Shown: positions 23,777-32,872, counted from the first letter of the stretch. The stretch is 50,054 bases of DNA from a bacterium (GCA_021780535.1 JAJXYN010000007.1:1-50054), one strand, 5' to 3'. A program made the numbers and translations. Notes: generated by a model from the sequence alone, not told the origin.

Positions 23777-26308
23777 TTATTTTATCTTCAAAGAAATTTT
23801 TTTATTAAAATCAATACTCACATTTTTAATATTTTCAAAATTACCATTATCAACAAAAGAATCTATAAGTTTATTCTCTATTTCATCAAAAATTGCAGTA
23901 TCAACACCCCTTGCACCATTACCCCTTTTAAAAGCCACTTCTGCTATATAATTTAAAGCTTTATCGGATATTTCAATTTTACAATCACTTGGTAGATATC
24001 TAGATAACGCGTCAACTTTAATTCTAGCTATATCTTTTAAATTAACCTTTGTTAAATCATTGAAGACTAAAACTTTATCAATTTTTGCAGTGAATTCAGA
24101 AGTAAAAAAATCTCTAGTCAAATCATTTAAATTCTCTTTTTCATTTTTATTTTTTACACTTTCTTTATCTTTCTCATCTAAAGAATTAAATCCTAAATCA
24201 TTTTCAGAAATATCATCACTTCCTAAATTTGTAGAAATTATAACAACAGTATTTTTAAAACTAATTCTTTTACCAGTAGCATCAGTAACAAAACCAGAAT
24301 CCAATATTTCTAAAATAAGACTCAAAACCCTAGGATGTGCTTTATCAGCATCATCAAAAAGAACAACACTATACGGTTTTCTTTTAACAGCATCTGTTAA
24401 AACACCGCCCTCTCTGTATCCAACATAACCAGCAGGGGCTCCTATAAGTGAAGTAATCCCTATATTTTCAGAATATTCACTCATATCAAATCTTATAAAA
24501 TTTTCTTCATTATCAAAAAAATTCTTAGCTATATTCTTTGCAATTTCAGTTTTTCCTGTTCCAGATTTACCGACAAATAAAAAACTAGCAAGCGGTTTAT
24601 CTTTAAAATTAGATTCAAAAACCCCTCTTTTAATATAAGAAATTATAGAAGATATAATATCATCTTGGCCAATAATGCCATTTCTCAAGCCATTATCAAG
24701 ATTTTTTAATTTTAAAGAAATATTATTATGTAAAATATTATCAACAGGGACAGATGAAACATCAGAAACTATATTAGCAACATCAGAAATAGTCACAATC
24801 CCAAGTTTCTTTTTAGATCTAGTTTCACTCAAAGCTTTAAGGTTTTCCAATTTTTCAACCAAAACAGATTGTTTGTTTTTTATTTCTATAACAATTTCAA
24901 AATTTTCTTTTTCAATAAAAGAATCTTTCTCAATCTCAAGTTTATCAATAGATCTTTCTAATTTTATAATATCCTTCAATAAAACATTGTTTGTATTTTT
25001 AACTTTAATACGAGCACAAGCTTCATCTATCAAATCTATAGCCTTATCTGGCAAAAATTTGTCAGTAATATATCTTTTAGAAAACTTAGCCGCGCCAATA
25101 ATGGCATCGTCCTCTATTTTTACATTATGGAATTTTTCATAATTATTTTTAATACCCATGAGTAATTCTATAGTTTCATCAACAGAAGGCTCATTAACAT
25201 AAACTGGCTGAAACCTTCTCTCAAGAGCTGGATCTTTTTCAATATATTGCTTATATTCTTCAAAGGTAGTTGCACCAATAACTTTCACTTTTGATTTAGC
25301 TAATGCTGGCTTTAAAATATTAGCAGCATCACCATTACCAGTATTAGAACCAGCACCAACTATCGAATGAATCTCATCTATAAAAAGTATAATATTAGAA
25401 TCAGCATTAACTTCTTCTATAATATCTTTTAATCTAATTTCAAATTCACCTCTATAAGAAGCTCCCGCAATAATAGAATTCAAATCCAAATTAAATATTC
25501 TTTTACCAATCAAAACATCAGGGACTTCATTATTTAAAATCCTTTTTGCTAAACCTTCAACAATAGCAGTTTTACCAACACCAGCATTACCCAATAATAT
25601 AGGGTTATTCTTATATCTCCTAGAAAGAATATAAATCAATCTATCAATTTCTTTTTCCCTTAAAATAACCGGATCAATATTTTTTTGATTTTCAATATTA
25701 GTTAATTCTGTAGAAAAATAATCTAATGCTGGCGTTCTTTTATTATAACCACCAACATTAAAACCCATATAATCAGTAATATCAGAAAAGTTAGAAATAC
25801 TTTTCAATATTCCAAGAACAGATGCTGAAACCTCAGACACATTCAATCCACTTGTAACTAATATAAGTTTTAATCCATCATCATTGCTTTTTAATAAAGA
25901 ATAAAGCAAGTGTTCAGTTCCAATATAAAAATGATCATAAGATGCCGCAACCATCAAAGCATTATCAACAATTTTTCTAGCATTAGTATCAAATTTTACT
26001 TTTATTAAAGAAAAATCATTATTAAACAATCTCAAAGAATCATTAATTCTTGCATCAAGATTCGCATCAAAAATTTTATTTATTTTTTTAAACTTAGAAA
26101 GAATAGAAAAAGCTAGACTATCTGGATATATAGATAATGCCAAAAATAAATGTTTAGGAGCAACAAAAATAGAAGATAAAATATTTTTATCAACATTTTC
26201 AATTAATAAATTATTATTTTGCAAATATTCATCTTTAGCTATCTCATAGGCCAAAACACATATTTTAAGAAAATTTAAGCTAAATTTACCTTCAAAAACC
26301 TTAATCAT
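23777..26308 (-). CDS. clpC: ClpC-type AAA+ unfoldase
   Basis: 843 residues. Clp-N double repeat (1-165, FYIGTEHLLYSLL), AAA-1 with Walker A GNAGVGKT at 240-247 and Walker B ILFIDEIH at about 307-314, a short middle domain (about 445-500) and AAA-2 with Walker A GKSGTGKT at 580-587 and Walker B VVLFDDADK. The short middle domain favours ClpC over ClpB. It feeds substrates to a ClpP protease (not in this window). A CIRCE operator overlaps its promoter (26447-26473), so repression by HrcA is expected. Confidence 0.92.
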   Translation of the reverse strand: MIKVFEGKFSLNFLKICVLAYEIAKDEYLQNNNLLIENVDKNILSSIFVAPKHLFLALSIYPDSLAFSILSKFKKINKIFDANLDARINDSLRLFNNDFSLIKVKFDTNARKIVDNALMVAASYDHFYIGTEHLLYSLLKSNDDGLKLILVTSGLNVSEVSASVLGILKSISNFSDITDYMGFNVGGYNKRTPALDYFSTELTNIENQKNIDPVILREKEIDRLIYILSRRYKNNPILLGNAGVGKTAIVEGLAKRILNNEVPDVLIGKRIFNLDLNSIIAGASYRGEFEIRLKDIIEEVNADSNIILFIDEIHSIVGAGSNTGNGDAANILKPALAKSKVKVIGATTFEEYKQYIEKDPALERRFQPVYVNEPSVDETIELLMGIKNNYEKFHNVKIEDDAIIGAAKFSKRYITDKFLPDKAIDLIDEACARIKVKNTNNVLLKDIIKLERSIDKLEIEKDSFIEKENFEIVIEIKNKQSVLVEKLENLKALSETRSKKKLGIVTISDVANIVSDVSSVPVDNILHNNISLKLKNLDNGLRNGIIGQDDIISSIISYIKRGVFESNFKDKPLASFLFVGKSGTGKTEIAKNIAKNFFDNEENFIRFDMSEYSENIGITSLIGAPAGYVGYREGGVLTDAVKRKPYSVVLFDDADKAHPRVLSLILEILDSGFVTDATGKRISFKNTVVIISTNLGSDDISENDLGFNSLDEKDKESVKNKNEKENLNDLTRDFFTSEFTAKIDKVLVFNDLTKVNLKDIARIKVDALSRYLPSDCKIEISDKALNYIAEVAFKRGNGARGVDTAIFDEIENKLIDSFVDNGNFENIKNVSIDFNKKISLKIK

Positions 26309-26435
26309 TTTATTTTAAACTTAGATAATTAATTAGCATAAGCAATATTAAAACATTATACAGATTTTCACAAATAATAATATTTTAATTTTATCTAAAA
26401 AAATTAAACAACTTACAACTATAATACGTTACAAA

Positions 26436-26473
26436 ATTATAAATTATTAGCAGTCAAAAATCAAGAGTGCTAA
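26436..26473 (-). promoter_or_regulatory. CIRCE (HrcA) operator over the clpC promoter
   Basis: Inverted repeat TTAGCAGTC-N9-GAGTGCTAA (26447-26455, 26465-26473) matches CIRCE (TTAGCACTC-N9-GAGTGCTAA) except one base, with exact 9-nt spacing. On the minus strand a promoter overlaps it: TTGATT (26459-26464) lies in the operator spacer, then 17 nt, then TATAAT (26436-26441). The leader to clpC is about 120 nt. The operator also overlaps the stop codon of rnhA. Confidence 0.85.
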
Positions 26474-26886
26474 ATTTCTCTATCCAATGCCTCATTAACC
26501 AATTTGTCAGCTTCTTTATTAAATTCACGTCTAACATGAATAAATTTACATTTATCAAAAAAATCCTTCATAATAAAAATTTTAGCAGCAATTTTAGATA
26601 AACCAAGATCTTTAATCTTATATTCTTTATTTAATTGTTTTACAACAAGTTCCGAATCAAGATAACACTCAATATCTTTAAATTTCTTAGTTTTACAATA
26701 ATTTAAAGCCCACAAAATAGCCATATATTCCGCTTGATTATTGGTGTTAATACCAATAGGCTCATTATATTTTTTAATATTAACGATATCACCATTTGTC
26801 ATTTTCTCGTCAATAACAACACCAATAGCAGCTGGGCCAGGATTACCACGAGAACCACCATCAGTGTGGATAATATAAGAAGACAT
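26470..26886 (-). CDS. rnhA: ribonuclease HI-type protein
   Basis: 138 residues. Catalytic acidic residues of RNase H are visible: D9 in IHTDGGSRGNPGPAA, E in NNQAEYMAIL, D in ECYLDSELVVKQL and D near the end in NKEADKLVNEAL. It cleaves RNA in RNA-DNA hybrids (R-loops, primers). It belongs to the short RNase HI-like class common in Firmicutes and CPR, without an N-terminal hybrid-binding domain. It lies between recJ and clpC, 54 nt after palindromic element copy 3. Confidence 0.88.
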   Translation of the reverse strand: MSSYIIHTDGGSRGNPGPAAIGVVIDEKMTNGDIVNIKKYNEPIGINTNNQAEYMAILWALNYCKTKKFKDIECYLDSELVVKQLNKEYKIKDLGLSKIAAKIFIMKDFFDKCKFIHVRREFNKEADKLVNEALDREI

Positions 26887-26940
26887 AAGTTTAAATAATT
26901 AATAGTTACTTAATTGATAGTTAATTAAAGTAAAAACACA

Positions 26941-27019
26941 ATAATAATATTTTCGTTCATTTGTGAGCTCCTTAAACATACTAATTGAGCGGAACACCAT
27001 GAAAAGAAAATATTATTAT
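26941..27019 (-). repeat. palindromic element copy 3 (type A)
   Basis: 14-bp outer arms ATAATAATATTTTC (26941-26954 with 27006-27019). The core on the minus strand is TTTTCATGGTGTTCCGCTC, a 16-nt loop, then GAGCTCACAAATGAACG. It lies 26 nt after recJ and 54 nt before rnhA. Confidence 0.9.
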
Positions 27020-27045
27020 GATTTTTATTTATTAAAATTAGCAAA

Positions 27046-28758
27046 TCATAGATTAACACTTCTATAATCCATAAAATTTAATCTAAGTTCCCTACTTCCA
27101 TTCCATTCGTTTAAATTAATTTTATAAACTAAATCTATTCTATCACCAACCTTAAATTTTGAAAAAAGTTCAGAAGCTAAAGAAAACGCAAAACAAGAAA
27201 ATATAGATCCATTTTGTTTTAAGCTCATTTTAAAATGTTCAGAATTTCTACCAAAAACAGAAAAATCAACAATTTCAAGACTCAATGAAACAAAAACTGG
27301 TTCATCATTTCCCTTTCCATAAGGTTCAAGTTTTAATAAATCATTATAAAATTCAAAATTAATATTATCAAAAGAAATAATCATATCAATATTCAAATCA
27401 TTTACAAAAACAAAATTTTCTAATTTTTCTTTTGCATATTCTTTAATAGTTTTAACAAATTCATTATATTTATCAGGAGCAACACTACAACCACAAGCAA
27501 GTTCATGTCCTCCAAATTTTATAAACAAATCAGCATTATCTTGCATAGCTTTCGTAATATCAAAACCATTAAGACTTCTACCAGAACCAACCATACAATT
27601 ATTTTCTGTAGTCATAGCAAACGCTGGCAAATTAAAGTAATCTCTAATTTTAGTTGCGATAAGACCAACAACTCCGACAGGCCATCTATCATGATGAGCA
27701 ATAACAACTCTATCTTCAGAAACGTTTCCATTTTCTTTTATAAAATTTTTAACAGAAGTAGAAACAATATTTTGTCTTTCTGTATTTTTCAAATCAAGCT
27801 CCAAAGCAATTCTTCTAGCAGAAATAACATCAGTAGTAATAAGTAAATCAAAAGCAATCATAGCGTGATCCATACGACCAGCGGCATTAATCCTTGGACC
27901 AATCCTAAAACCAATATCAGAAACAGTAATTTCATCATGTGGTTTGTTATCAAAACAAATTTTAAACAATTCTTGTAGTCCAATATTTTTAGTCTTACTC
28001 AAAACTATTAAACCATATTTAACCATAATTCTATTTTCAGAAACAAGAGAAACCATATCGGCGATAGTAGCAATAGCAACAAGATCTAGATTCCATTTTA
28101 AAAAATTCAAAAATTCATCTTTACTTGAATGATGCAACGCTAAAGCTACACAAAACTTAAAAGCAACACCAACCCCAGCAAGATCATTAAAAAAATAACC
28201 AGACTCATCAAGTTTTGGGTTAATAACAGCTAGGGCGTCAGGAATTCTCCCAGGAATAGGATCATGATGATCAGTAATAATAATATCCACATCAAGACTA
28301 TTAGCTTTTATAACCTCATCAAATGCAACAATCCCAGTATCAACAGATATAATTAAATTAACTCCCTGTTGCTTAATATTTTCAATAGCAGGAATATTTA
28401 ATCCATTTCCTTCGCTTTTCCTATCAGGAATATAACAAAAAACATCTGCTCCCATTTTTTTCAAAAATAAAAACATTAAAGCAGAAGAACAAACACCATC
28501 AGCATCATAATCTCCATAAATACATATCTTTTGATTATTTTTTATAGCAAAATAAACCCTTTCAACCGCCTTATCCATATCTTTAAAAAGAAAAGGATCA
28601 TAAAGCTCATTATAATCAGGATCAAGAAAAGAATTAATTTCAAAATCAGAAATTCCCCTATTTGCAAGTAATTGCAAAATATTTTTGTTCAATTTCAAAT
28701 CAAGATTAACACCAAAATCCTCACCGATTTTCTCAGCAACTTTCCAATTAAATTTCAT
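27046..28758 (-). CDS. recJ: single-strand 5'-3' exonuclease RecJ
   Basis: 570 residues, full length. DHH phosphoesterase motifs: YGDYDADGV (81-89; D83, D85, D87), ISVDTGI (137-143), the namesake TDHHDP (162-167) and DLAGVGVAFKF; the DHHA1 domain carries GSGRSLNGFDI and FGGHELACG. It resects DNA in the RecFOR pathway and in mismatch repair. Codirectional with rnhA and clpC. It is flanked on both sides by palindromic elements (copies 3 and 4). Confidence 0.95.
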   Translation of the reverse strand: MKFNWKVAEKIGEDFGVNLDLKLNKNILQLLANRGISDFEINSFLDPDYNELYDPFLFKDMDKAVERVYFAIKNNQKICIYGDYDADGVCSSALMFLFLKKMGADVFCYIPDRKSEGNGLNIPAIENIKQQGVNLIISVDTGIVAFDEVIKANSLDVDIIITDHHDPIPGRIPDALAVINPKLDESGYFFNDLAGVGVAFKFCVALALHHSSKDEFLNFLKWNLDLVAIATIADMVSLVSENRIMVKYGLIVLSKTKNIGLQELFKICFDNKPHDEITVSDIGFRIGPRINAAGRMDHAMIAFDLLITTDVISARRIALELDLKNTERQNIVSTSVKNFIKENGNVSEDRVVIAHHDRWPVGVVGLIATKIRDYFNLPAFAMTTENNCMVGSGRSLNGFDITKAMQDNADLFIKFGGHELACGCSVAPDKYNEFVKTIKEYAKEKLENFVFVNDLNIDMIISFDNINFEFYNDLLKLEPYGKGNDEPVFVSLSLEIVDFSVFGRNSEHFKMSLKQNGSIFSCFAFSLASELFSKFKVGDRIDLVYKINLNEWNGSRELRLNFMDYRSVNL

Positions 28759-28855
28759 TAAAAATTAGTTAATATTTAAAAAAAATTAGCAAAACATTGT
28801 AAACAAATTTTAAATATCAACTACATTTATTGTGTTTCTCTATGTTTTATTTTTA

Positions 28856-28953
28856 AATAAATTCAATAATACTATTTTCTGAACGTTGTGGAGCTCATTT
28901 GATATTTTAATTAAGCGGAACACCGAGAAGAAAACAGTATTGTTGAATTTATT
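28856..28953 (-). repeat. palindromic element copy 4 (type B)
   Basis: 25-bp outer arms (28856-28880 with 28929-28953) with two transitions. The core on the minus strand is CTCGGTGTTCCGCTT, loop AATTAAAATATCAAAT, then GAGCTCCACAACGTTC. It lies 97 nt before recJ and 82 nt after the pgk-like gene. The rest of 28759-28855 holds nothing recognisable. Confidence 0.88.
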
Positions 28954-29002
28954 GATTATTGTTGCAAATAATAAATTATAAAAATCTTATTTTTAATTAT
29001 AT

Positions 29003-29037
29003 AAAAAAAATTGCGTGTCAGCAACACACAATTTTTT
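29003..29037 (-). terminator. terminator of the PGK-like gene
   Basis: Minus-strand hairpin AAAAATTGTGTG/CACGCAATTTTT with one T-G pair, loop TTGCTGA, followed by a T-run. Confidence 0.8.
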
Positions 29038-30214
29038 ATATTTTAATCTTAGTCTCCTCTTCATTAAACAATCTATAAAAAGTATCCTTTTCATAAAATA
29101 AGAAATCAACATCTTCACCGTATTTAGTAGCATTAATAAAATCACAAGTCCTATTCCCAACAACAATTCCAAAAGCTGGTCCTCTAGATCTATTACAGAA
29201 TAATTGAGATATAAGGCTACTTCCATGAGAAAATTTCTTATCTTCCACAAAACCAAGAACACCACTCCAAATAAGACATTTAGCTCTTTTAATATATGGA
29301 ACGTAAGACTTAATAGTTTCTGGCCCAACATCATAAACATTATCATATTTACTAAGTTCAGATATATTTTTTCTATGAATAGAAACATTTTTATCTTTAT
29401 TTTCAGAAACCATAAAATCAATAGGGAGAACAATATTGTTTTTATATTTTTTAATCAAACTTAAAATCTTATCACTAGATTTTTTATTAACATTTTTAAT
29501 TTTATTTATTAATCTATTTCTATATACAGAAATAAATATAGATGAAACTTCACCGCCAAGCAAAACATAAAATCCTTTAGATAAAAGGTTTTCTATAAAT
29601 GCAAACTTAGCATTATCATATTCTCCACCAACAACTGCAACAGAATTATTTTTTTCTATTTGCATACGGCTATAATTATCAAGTTTATTCAAAAATGAAT
29701 AACCAAAAAAAGTTTTGATTTTCTTTGAAAAATTAACAACAAAATAATCATCTATATATAATTTATTAAAATTCTCAAAAACAAAATAATCACATTTAGA
29801 AACAATTCGTTTCAAAACATCATGTGAAGATTTTATAATATTCAATCTATCAATATAATGATCAAAACTATTCACAGCAACAATATCACCAAAATTAACA
29901 AGCTTTAAAACATCTTCTAATTTATTTATTTCAGAATTATTGTAATAAACTATTTTATTTTTAAAATCATAATTTAATTTTAAAAATTTATTTAAAATAT
30001 TTAAAATTATTTCTATTTTTTTTGTATTACTTTCATCAGAAAATAATAACACCTTAGCACCGGCAAAAGATAAATATTCTAAACTATCTATAATTTCTCT
30101 AATTTTTCTATCATCAATAACTTTTTCATTATCAATAGCAATATCAAAATCACAATAAAACAAAACTGTTTTATTTTTCAAATTTTTTAAATCAGAAATA
30201 GATCTAAATTTCAT
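29036..30214 (-). CDS. degenerate phosphoglycerate-kinase-like protein
   Basis: 392 residues, normal PGK length, and many PGK landmarks can be aligned: VLFYCDFDIAI for VLVRVDFNVP, DDRKIREIIDSL for the RI-R loop, ENFNKLY for ENxRFHKGE, NIVLPIDF for ILLPVDF, VYDVGPETI for DIGPKT and CLIWSGVLGFVE for WNGPLGVFE. The 3-phosphoglycerate site HLGRP is absent (LLFSDESN), the R of ENxRF is lost, and the nucleotide motif GGGDT reads VVGNRTCDF. A catalytic PGK is therefore doubtful. The protein may be a moonlighting relic or act on another substrate. A TG-TATAAT lies just upstream. Confidence 0.7.
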   Translation of the reverse strand: MKFRSISDLKNLKNKTVLFYCDFDIAIDNEKVIDDRKIREIIDSLEYLSFAGAKVLLFSDESNTKKIEIILNILNKFLKLNYDFKNKIVYYNNSEINKLEDVLKLVNFGDIVAVNSFDHYIDRLNIIKSSHDVLKRIVSKCDYFVFENFNKLYIDDYFVVNFSKKIKTFFGYSFLNKLDNYSRMQIEKNNSVAVVGGEYDNAKFAFIENLLSKGFYVLLGGEVSSIFISVYRNRLINKIKNVNKKSSDKILSLIKKYKNNIVLPIDFMVSENKDKNVSIHRKNISELSKYDNVYDVGPETIKSYVPYIKRAKCLIWSGVLGFVEDKKFSHGSSLISQLFCNRSRGPAFGIVVGNRTCDFINATKYGEDVDFLFYEKDTFYRLFNEEETKIKI

Positions 30215-30361
30215 ATTTATTTTAACCCTTTATTAAAACATATTTAATAATTATATTATACAATAAAAATACACCATTGAATAGTTGAAAAAATGGTATT
30301 TACTTAATTATTTTTTTACTATAACATACAAAACAAGAAATCTAATATGGAGGTTTACACT

Positions 30362-30976
30362 ATGGAATACGCAAACAATGAGCCGAGAATCATAAGGGAT
30401 TTTAAAGAATTGGAAATTATAATTAAAGTCATGAGGGATAGCAACAAAAAAATTGCACTAACAAGTGGAACTTTTGATATACTGCACGTAGGACATTGCA
30501 GATACCTAAAAGAAGCTAGGTATTTCCTAAAAGACCCAGAAAATACAATACTAATAGTTGGTGTTGATAGTGACAAAAAAGTAAAAAAACAAAAAGGTCC
30601 CGATAGGCCAATAGTTCCAGAAGATGAAAGAATGGAAATGCTATCACACATACGATATGTTGATGTAGTATTTTTAAAACAACCAGAAGAAGAAAAATGG
30701 AAATTAATCAAGGCAGTAAAGCCAGATGTTTTAATAATTTCCTCAAGAACAGGATATAATCAATCAGAGCAAAAAGAACTAGAAACATATTGTGGGCAAA
30801 TAGCAGAACTTGAATCTCAAGCAGAAACATCAACGACCGCAAAAATTAGATTAATAGCAATAGACAGCGCTCAAGAAATGAAAAAAGTATTTGAAAGTTT
30901 TTATTCTTCTATGTCAGAAATATTGTTCAAGTTCAGACACGAACTTGAAAATAAAATGGACGGAATGAAAAAATGA
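30362..30976 (+). CDS. HxGH nucleotidyltransferase (RfaE2/GlpD-type cytidylyltransferase-like)
   Basis: 204 residues. The start is the ATG at 30362, 8 nt after GGAGG (30349-30353); an ATG at 30347 sits in front of the SD and is rejected. The class I nucleotidyltransferase core is clear: TSGTFDILHVGH (35-46, H42 and H45), ILIVGVDSD, RPIVPEDERMEML and a late STTAKIR in place of ISSTxIR. It should transfer a nucleotide from NTP to a phosphorylated or carboxylated substrate; the substrate is unknown. It overlaps by 4 nt (ATGA) with the next gene, a deaminase, so the two products probably act in one pathway. Confidence 0.85.
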   Translation: MEYANNEPRIIRDFKELEIIIKVMRDSNKKIALTSGTFDILHVGHCRYLKEARYFLKDPENTILIVGVDSDKKVKKQKGPDRPIVPEDERMEMLSHIRYVDVVFLKQPEEEKWKLIKAVKPDVLIISSRTGYNQSEQKELETYCGQIAELESQAETSTTAKIRLIAIDSAQEMKKVFESFYSSMSEILFKFRHELENKMDGMKK

Positions 30977-31791
30977 AAATAGCAATATTATACATTCCGG
31001 TAATACACAAGGGGTATATAGATTTTTTCAATAAACACAAAGATTGTGAACGTTTTTTCATAATAGGAAATGAATTTCTAAAATACTGTGACTATATAAA
31101 AAAAGAAATTAGAGCGATAACATCAAATGAAGCTTTAATTTCAATAAATTCCCTAGGTTTTCATAACGTTTCAATATTAACTCTAAAAAATATAAATAGT
31201 CTCAATATTGAAAGTAATATAATAATAATACCGGACGAAGATTTTATAGACACAATAGTGGAAAAATTTTTATTCAACTGCAAAAGAGAAAAAGACACAA
31301 TTTTTTTAAGATGGAATAAAAATAACATTAACAAACAAGATCAAGAATATTTTGATAAAGAAATAGAAAAATCTGATTTAATGAATAAGGCTCAACAAAT
31401 AGCAAAAAAAAGTTCAGACTGGTGGAGACAAATAGGGGCAATACTATTGCTAAAAAACAATACAGAAATTATTGCTCACAATATCCACCTACCAACACAA
31501 CACACCCCATATATAAATGGAGACCCAAGAAACGCTTCATCAAAAGGAAAAGATTTAGACATATATTCATCCATTCATGCAGAAGCTGCAACAATAGCTC
31601 TAGCCGCAAAAAACGGGCTAGAAACAGATGGTGCAGAAATATATGCAACAACATTTCCCTGTCCATCTTGTTTAAGAATTATAATTTTTAGTGGCATAAA
31701 AACCATATATTATTCCGAAGGATATTCAATACTAGACGGAATTGCGTTACTTAAACAATATGGAGTAACTATTGTTAAAGTAAAAAACTAA
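30973..31791 (+). CDS. deoxycytidylate deaminase-like protein with extra N-terminal domain
   Basis: 272 residues. The C-terminal domain (about 134-272) is a cytidine/dCMP deaminase: zinc ligands in IHAEAA (H202, catalytic E204) and FPCPSC (C230, C233), as in ComEB/dCMP deaminases. The N-terminal about 130 residues (MKIAILYIPVIHKGYIDFFN onwards) form an alpha/beta domain that I do not recognise. dCMP to dUMP would supply the thymidylate synthase encoded nearby, converging from the opposite strand. It is translationally coupled to the nucleotidyltransferase. Sequence between the domains (LRWNKNNINK) is a charged linker. Confidence 0.85.
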   Translation: MKIAILYIPVIHKGYIDFFNKHKDCERFFIIGNEFLKYCDYIKKEIRAITSNEALISINSLGFHNVSILTLKNINSLNIESNIIIIPDEDFIDTIVEKFLFNCKREKDTIFLRWNKNNINKQDQEYFDKEIEKSDLMNKAQQIAKKSSDWWRQIGAILLLKNNTEIIAHNIHLPTQHTPYINGDPRNASSKGKDLDIYSSIHAEAATIALAAKNGLETDGAEIYATTFPCPSCLRIIIFSGIKTIYYSEGYSILDGIALLKQYGVTIVKVKN

Positions 31792-31805
31792 AAGATAGTA
31801 CAACC

Positions 31806-31835
31806 TCCATCAGCTTTTTTGGCTGGTGGATTTTT
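31806..31835 (+). terminator. terminator of the nucleotidyltransferase-deaminase operon
   Basis: TCCATCAGC (31806-31814) pairs with GCTGGTGGA (31822-31830, one T-G), loop of Ts and G, followed by TTTTTATTTTT. Confidence 0.9.
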
Positions 31836-31867
31836 ATTTTTATCTACTATTTTTTTATAATAAAAAA

Positions 31868-31886
31868 CACCGAGACTAGCTCGGTG
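31868..31886 (-). terminator. terminator of thyA / DHFR-HIT operon
   Basis: CACCGAG/CTCGGTG stem with 5-nt loop, followed on the minus strand by TTTTTTATT. The stem sequence resembles that of the 1136-1158 terminator. Confidence 0.85.
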
Positions 31887-31893
31887 CAAATTT

Positions 31894-32853
31894 CTACTTT
31901 TTTTTCGCAGAAACTCTAAATTTGATGTCAACAAAACCTTCATCTCCAGGTTTTTTTGGAACTATTATATGTATATGAATATGATTTACTGTACCTCCAT
32001 TGAATTTGGGATTACCAAACCTCATACACAAAGACCCACTTTCAATATCAAGCTTCTTTTCAATTTCACAAATAATATTTTCCAAAGCACAAAACTCCTC
32101 ATGAGTTATATCACTTATTTTTTCTCTGTGCTGCTTTGGAATCAATAAAATATGATAATTTGTTCCATTGTAAGGCCACTGATTTTTTGTAACAATCCAA
32201 TGTTTATCATCAAGAATAACTGGATTTTTATGCTCTTTGAAAAAGTTTTCAACACAGAAAGGACATTCCGATCTATTATTAATCCTGGTCATAGCTTCAA
32301 ACTGAGAAGCTTCTCTGGCATTATCCAATACAGTAAATGTTTTTTTTATTAATACTTTAAAAACATAATCAAATTCATCTTTTTCGCTTTTAGCAAAATA
32401 TTCACTAGTTTCAACATTCCAAACATTCCAATCTACAACAGGAAAAAATGAATCAGCACCATCAATTTCCGTATTAATTTCAGAAAGATATATTTTATCA
32501 ACACGAGACAGTGCTTGTTTATAAACACTTGCCCCACCAATTATAAAAACATTCTTTTGAAATACATAAGCTTTCTTAATTGCTTCATTCAAACTTCTAC
32601 AAACAATTACATCTTCCATAATATCAGATTTAAACGTTCTACTAATAACAATATTTATCCTATTAGGAAGTGGCCTGTATTTTGTTGGTAAAGATTCATA
32701 AGTTTTTCTTCCCATTATAACAACAGAATCATCCGTTATTTCTTTAAATCTAGCAATATCAGTCTTAAGTTTCCAAGGTATAATATTTCCCTTTCCTATT
32801 GCCAAATTTCTATCAACAGCAACTATTATAGAAAGTTCACGCTTATTATTCAT
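31894..32853 (-). CDS. folA: dihydrofolate reductase fused to a HIT-family domain
   Basis: 319 residues with two domains. 1-165 is DHFR: IVAVDRNLAIGKGNIIPW, acidic D32 in the substrate pocket (KTDIARF), GRKTYESLP (NADPH loop) and FIIGGASVYKQAL. About 172-310 is a histidine-triad (HIT) protein: CPFC (197-200), NYHILLIPKQH and the triad HIHIHII (291-297). The fusion is in one uninterrupted frame. HIT proteins hydrolyse nucleotide conjugates. GGAGG (32859-32863) 5 nt before the ATG supports expression. It lies 19 nt downstream of thyA, so dTMP synthesis and folate recycling are co-expressed. Confidence 0.93.
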   Translation of the reverse strand: MNNKRELSIIVAVDRNLAIGKGNIIPWKLKTDIARFKEITDDSVVIMGRKTYESLPTKYRPLPNRINIVISRTFKSDIMEDVIVCRSLNEAIKKAYVFQKNVFIIGGASVYKQALSRVDKIYLSEINTEIDGADSFFPVVDWNVWNVETSEYFAKSEKDEFDYVFKVLIKKTFTVLDNAREASQFEAMTRINNRSECPFCVENFFKEHKNPVILDDKHWIVTKNQWPYNGTNYHILLIPKQHREKISDITHEEFCALENIICEIEKKLDIESGSLCMRFGNPKFNGGTVNHIHIHIIVPKKPGDEGFVDIKFRVSAKKK

Positions 32854-32872
32854 ATCTACCTCCGCACTAAGC

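Noticed and set aside
29036..29433. Overlapping minus-strand frame in the PGK-like gene
   Set aside because: Hydrophobic low-complexity translation in another phase; the PGK landmarks are in the main frame.
30273..30297. ACCATT/AATGGT inverted repeat before the nucleotidyltransferase as an operator
   Set aside because: Only 6 bp with a long spacer and no clear promoter overlap; could be chance in AT-rich DNA.
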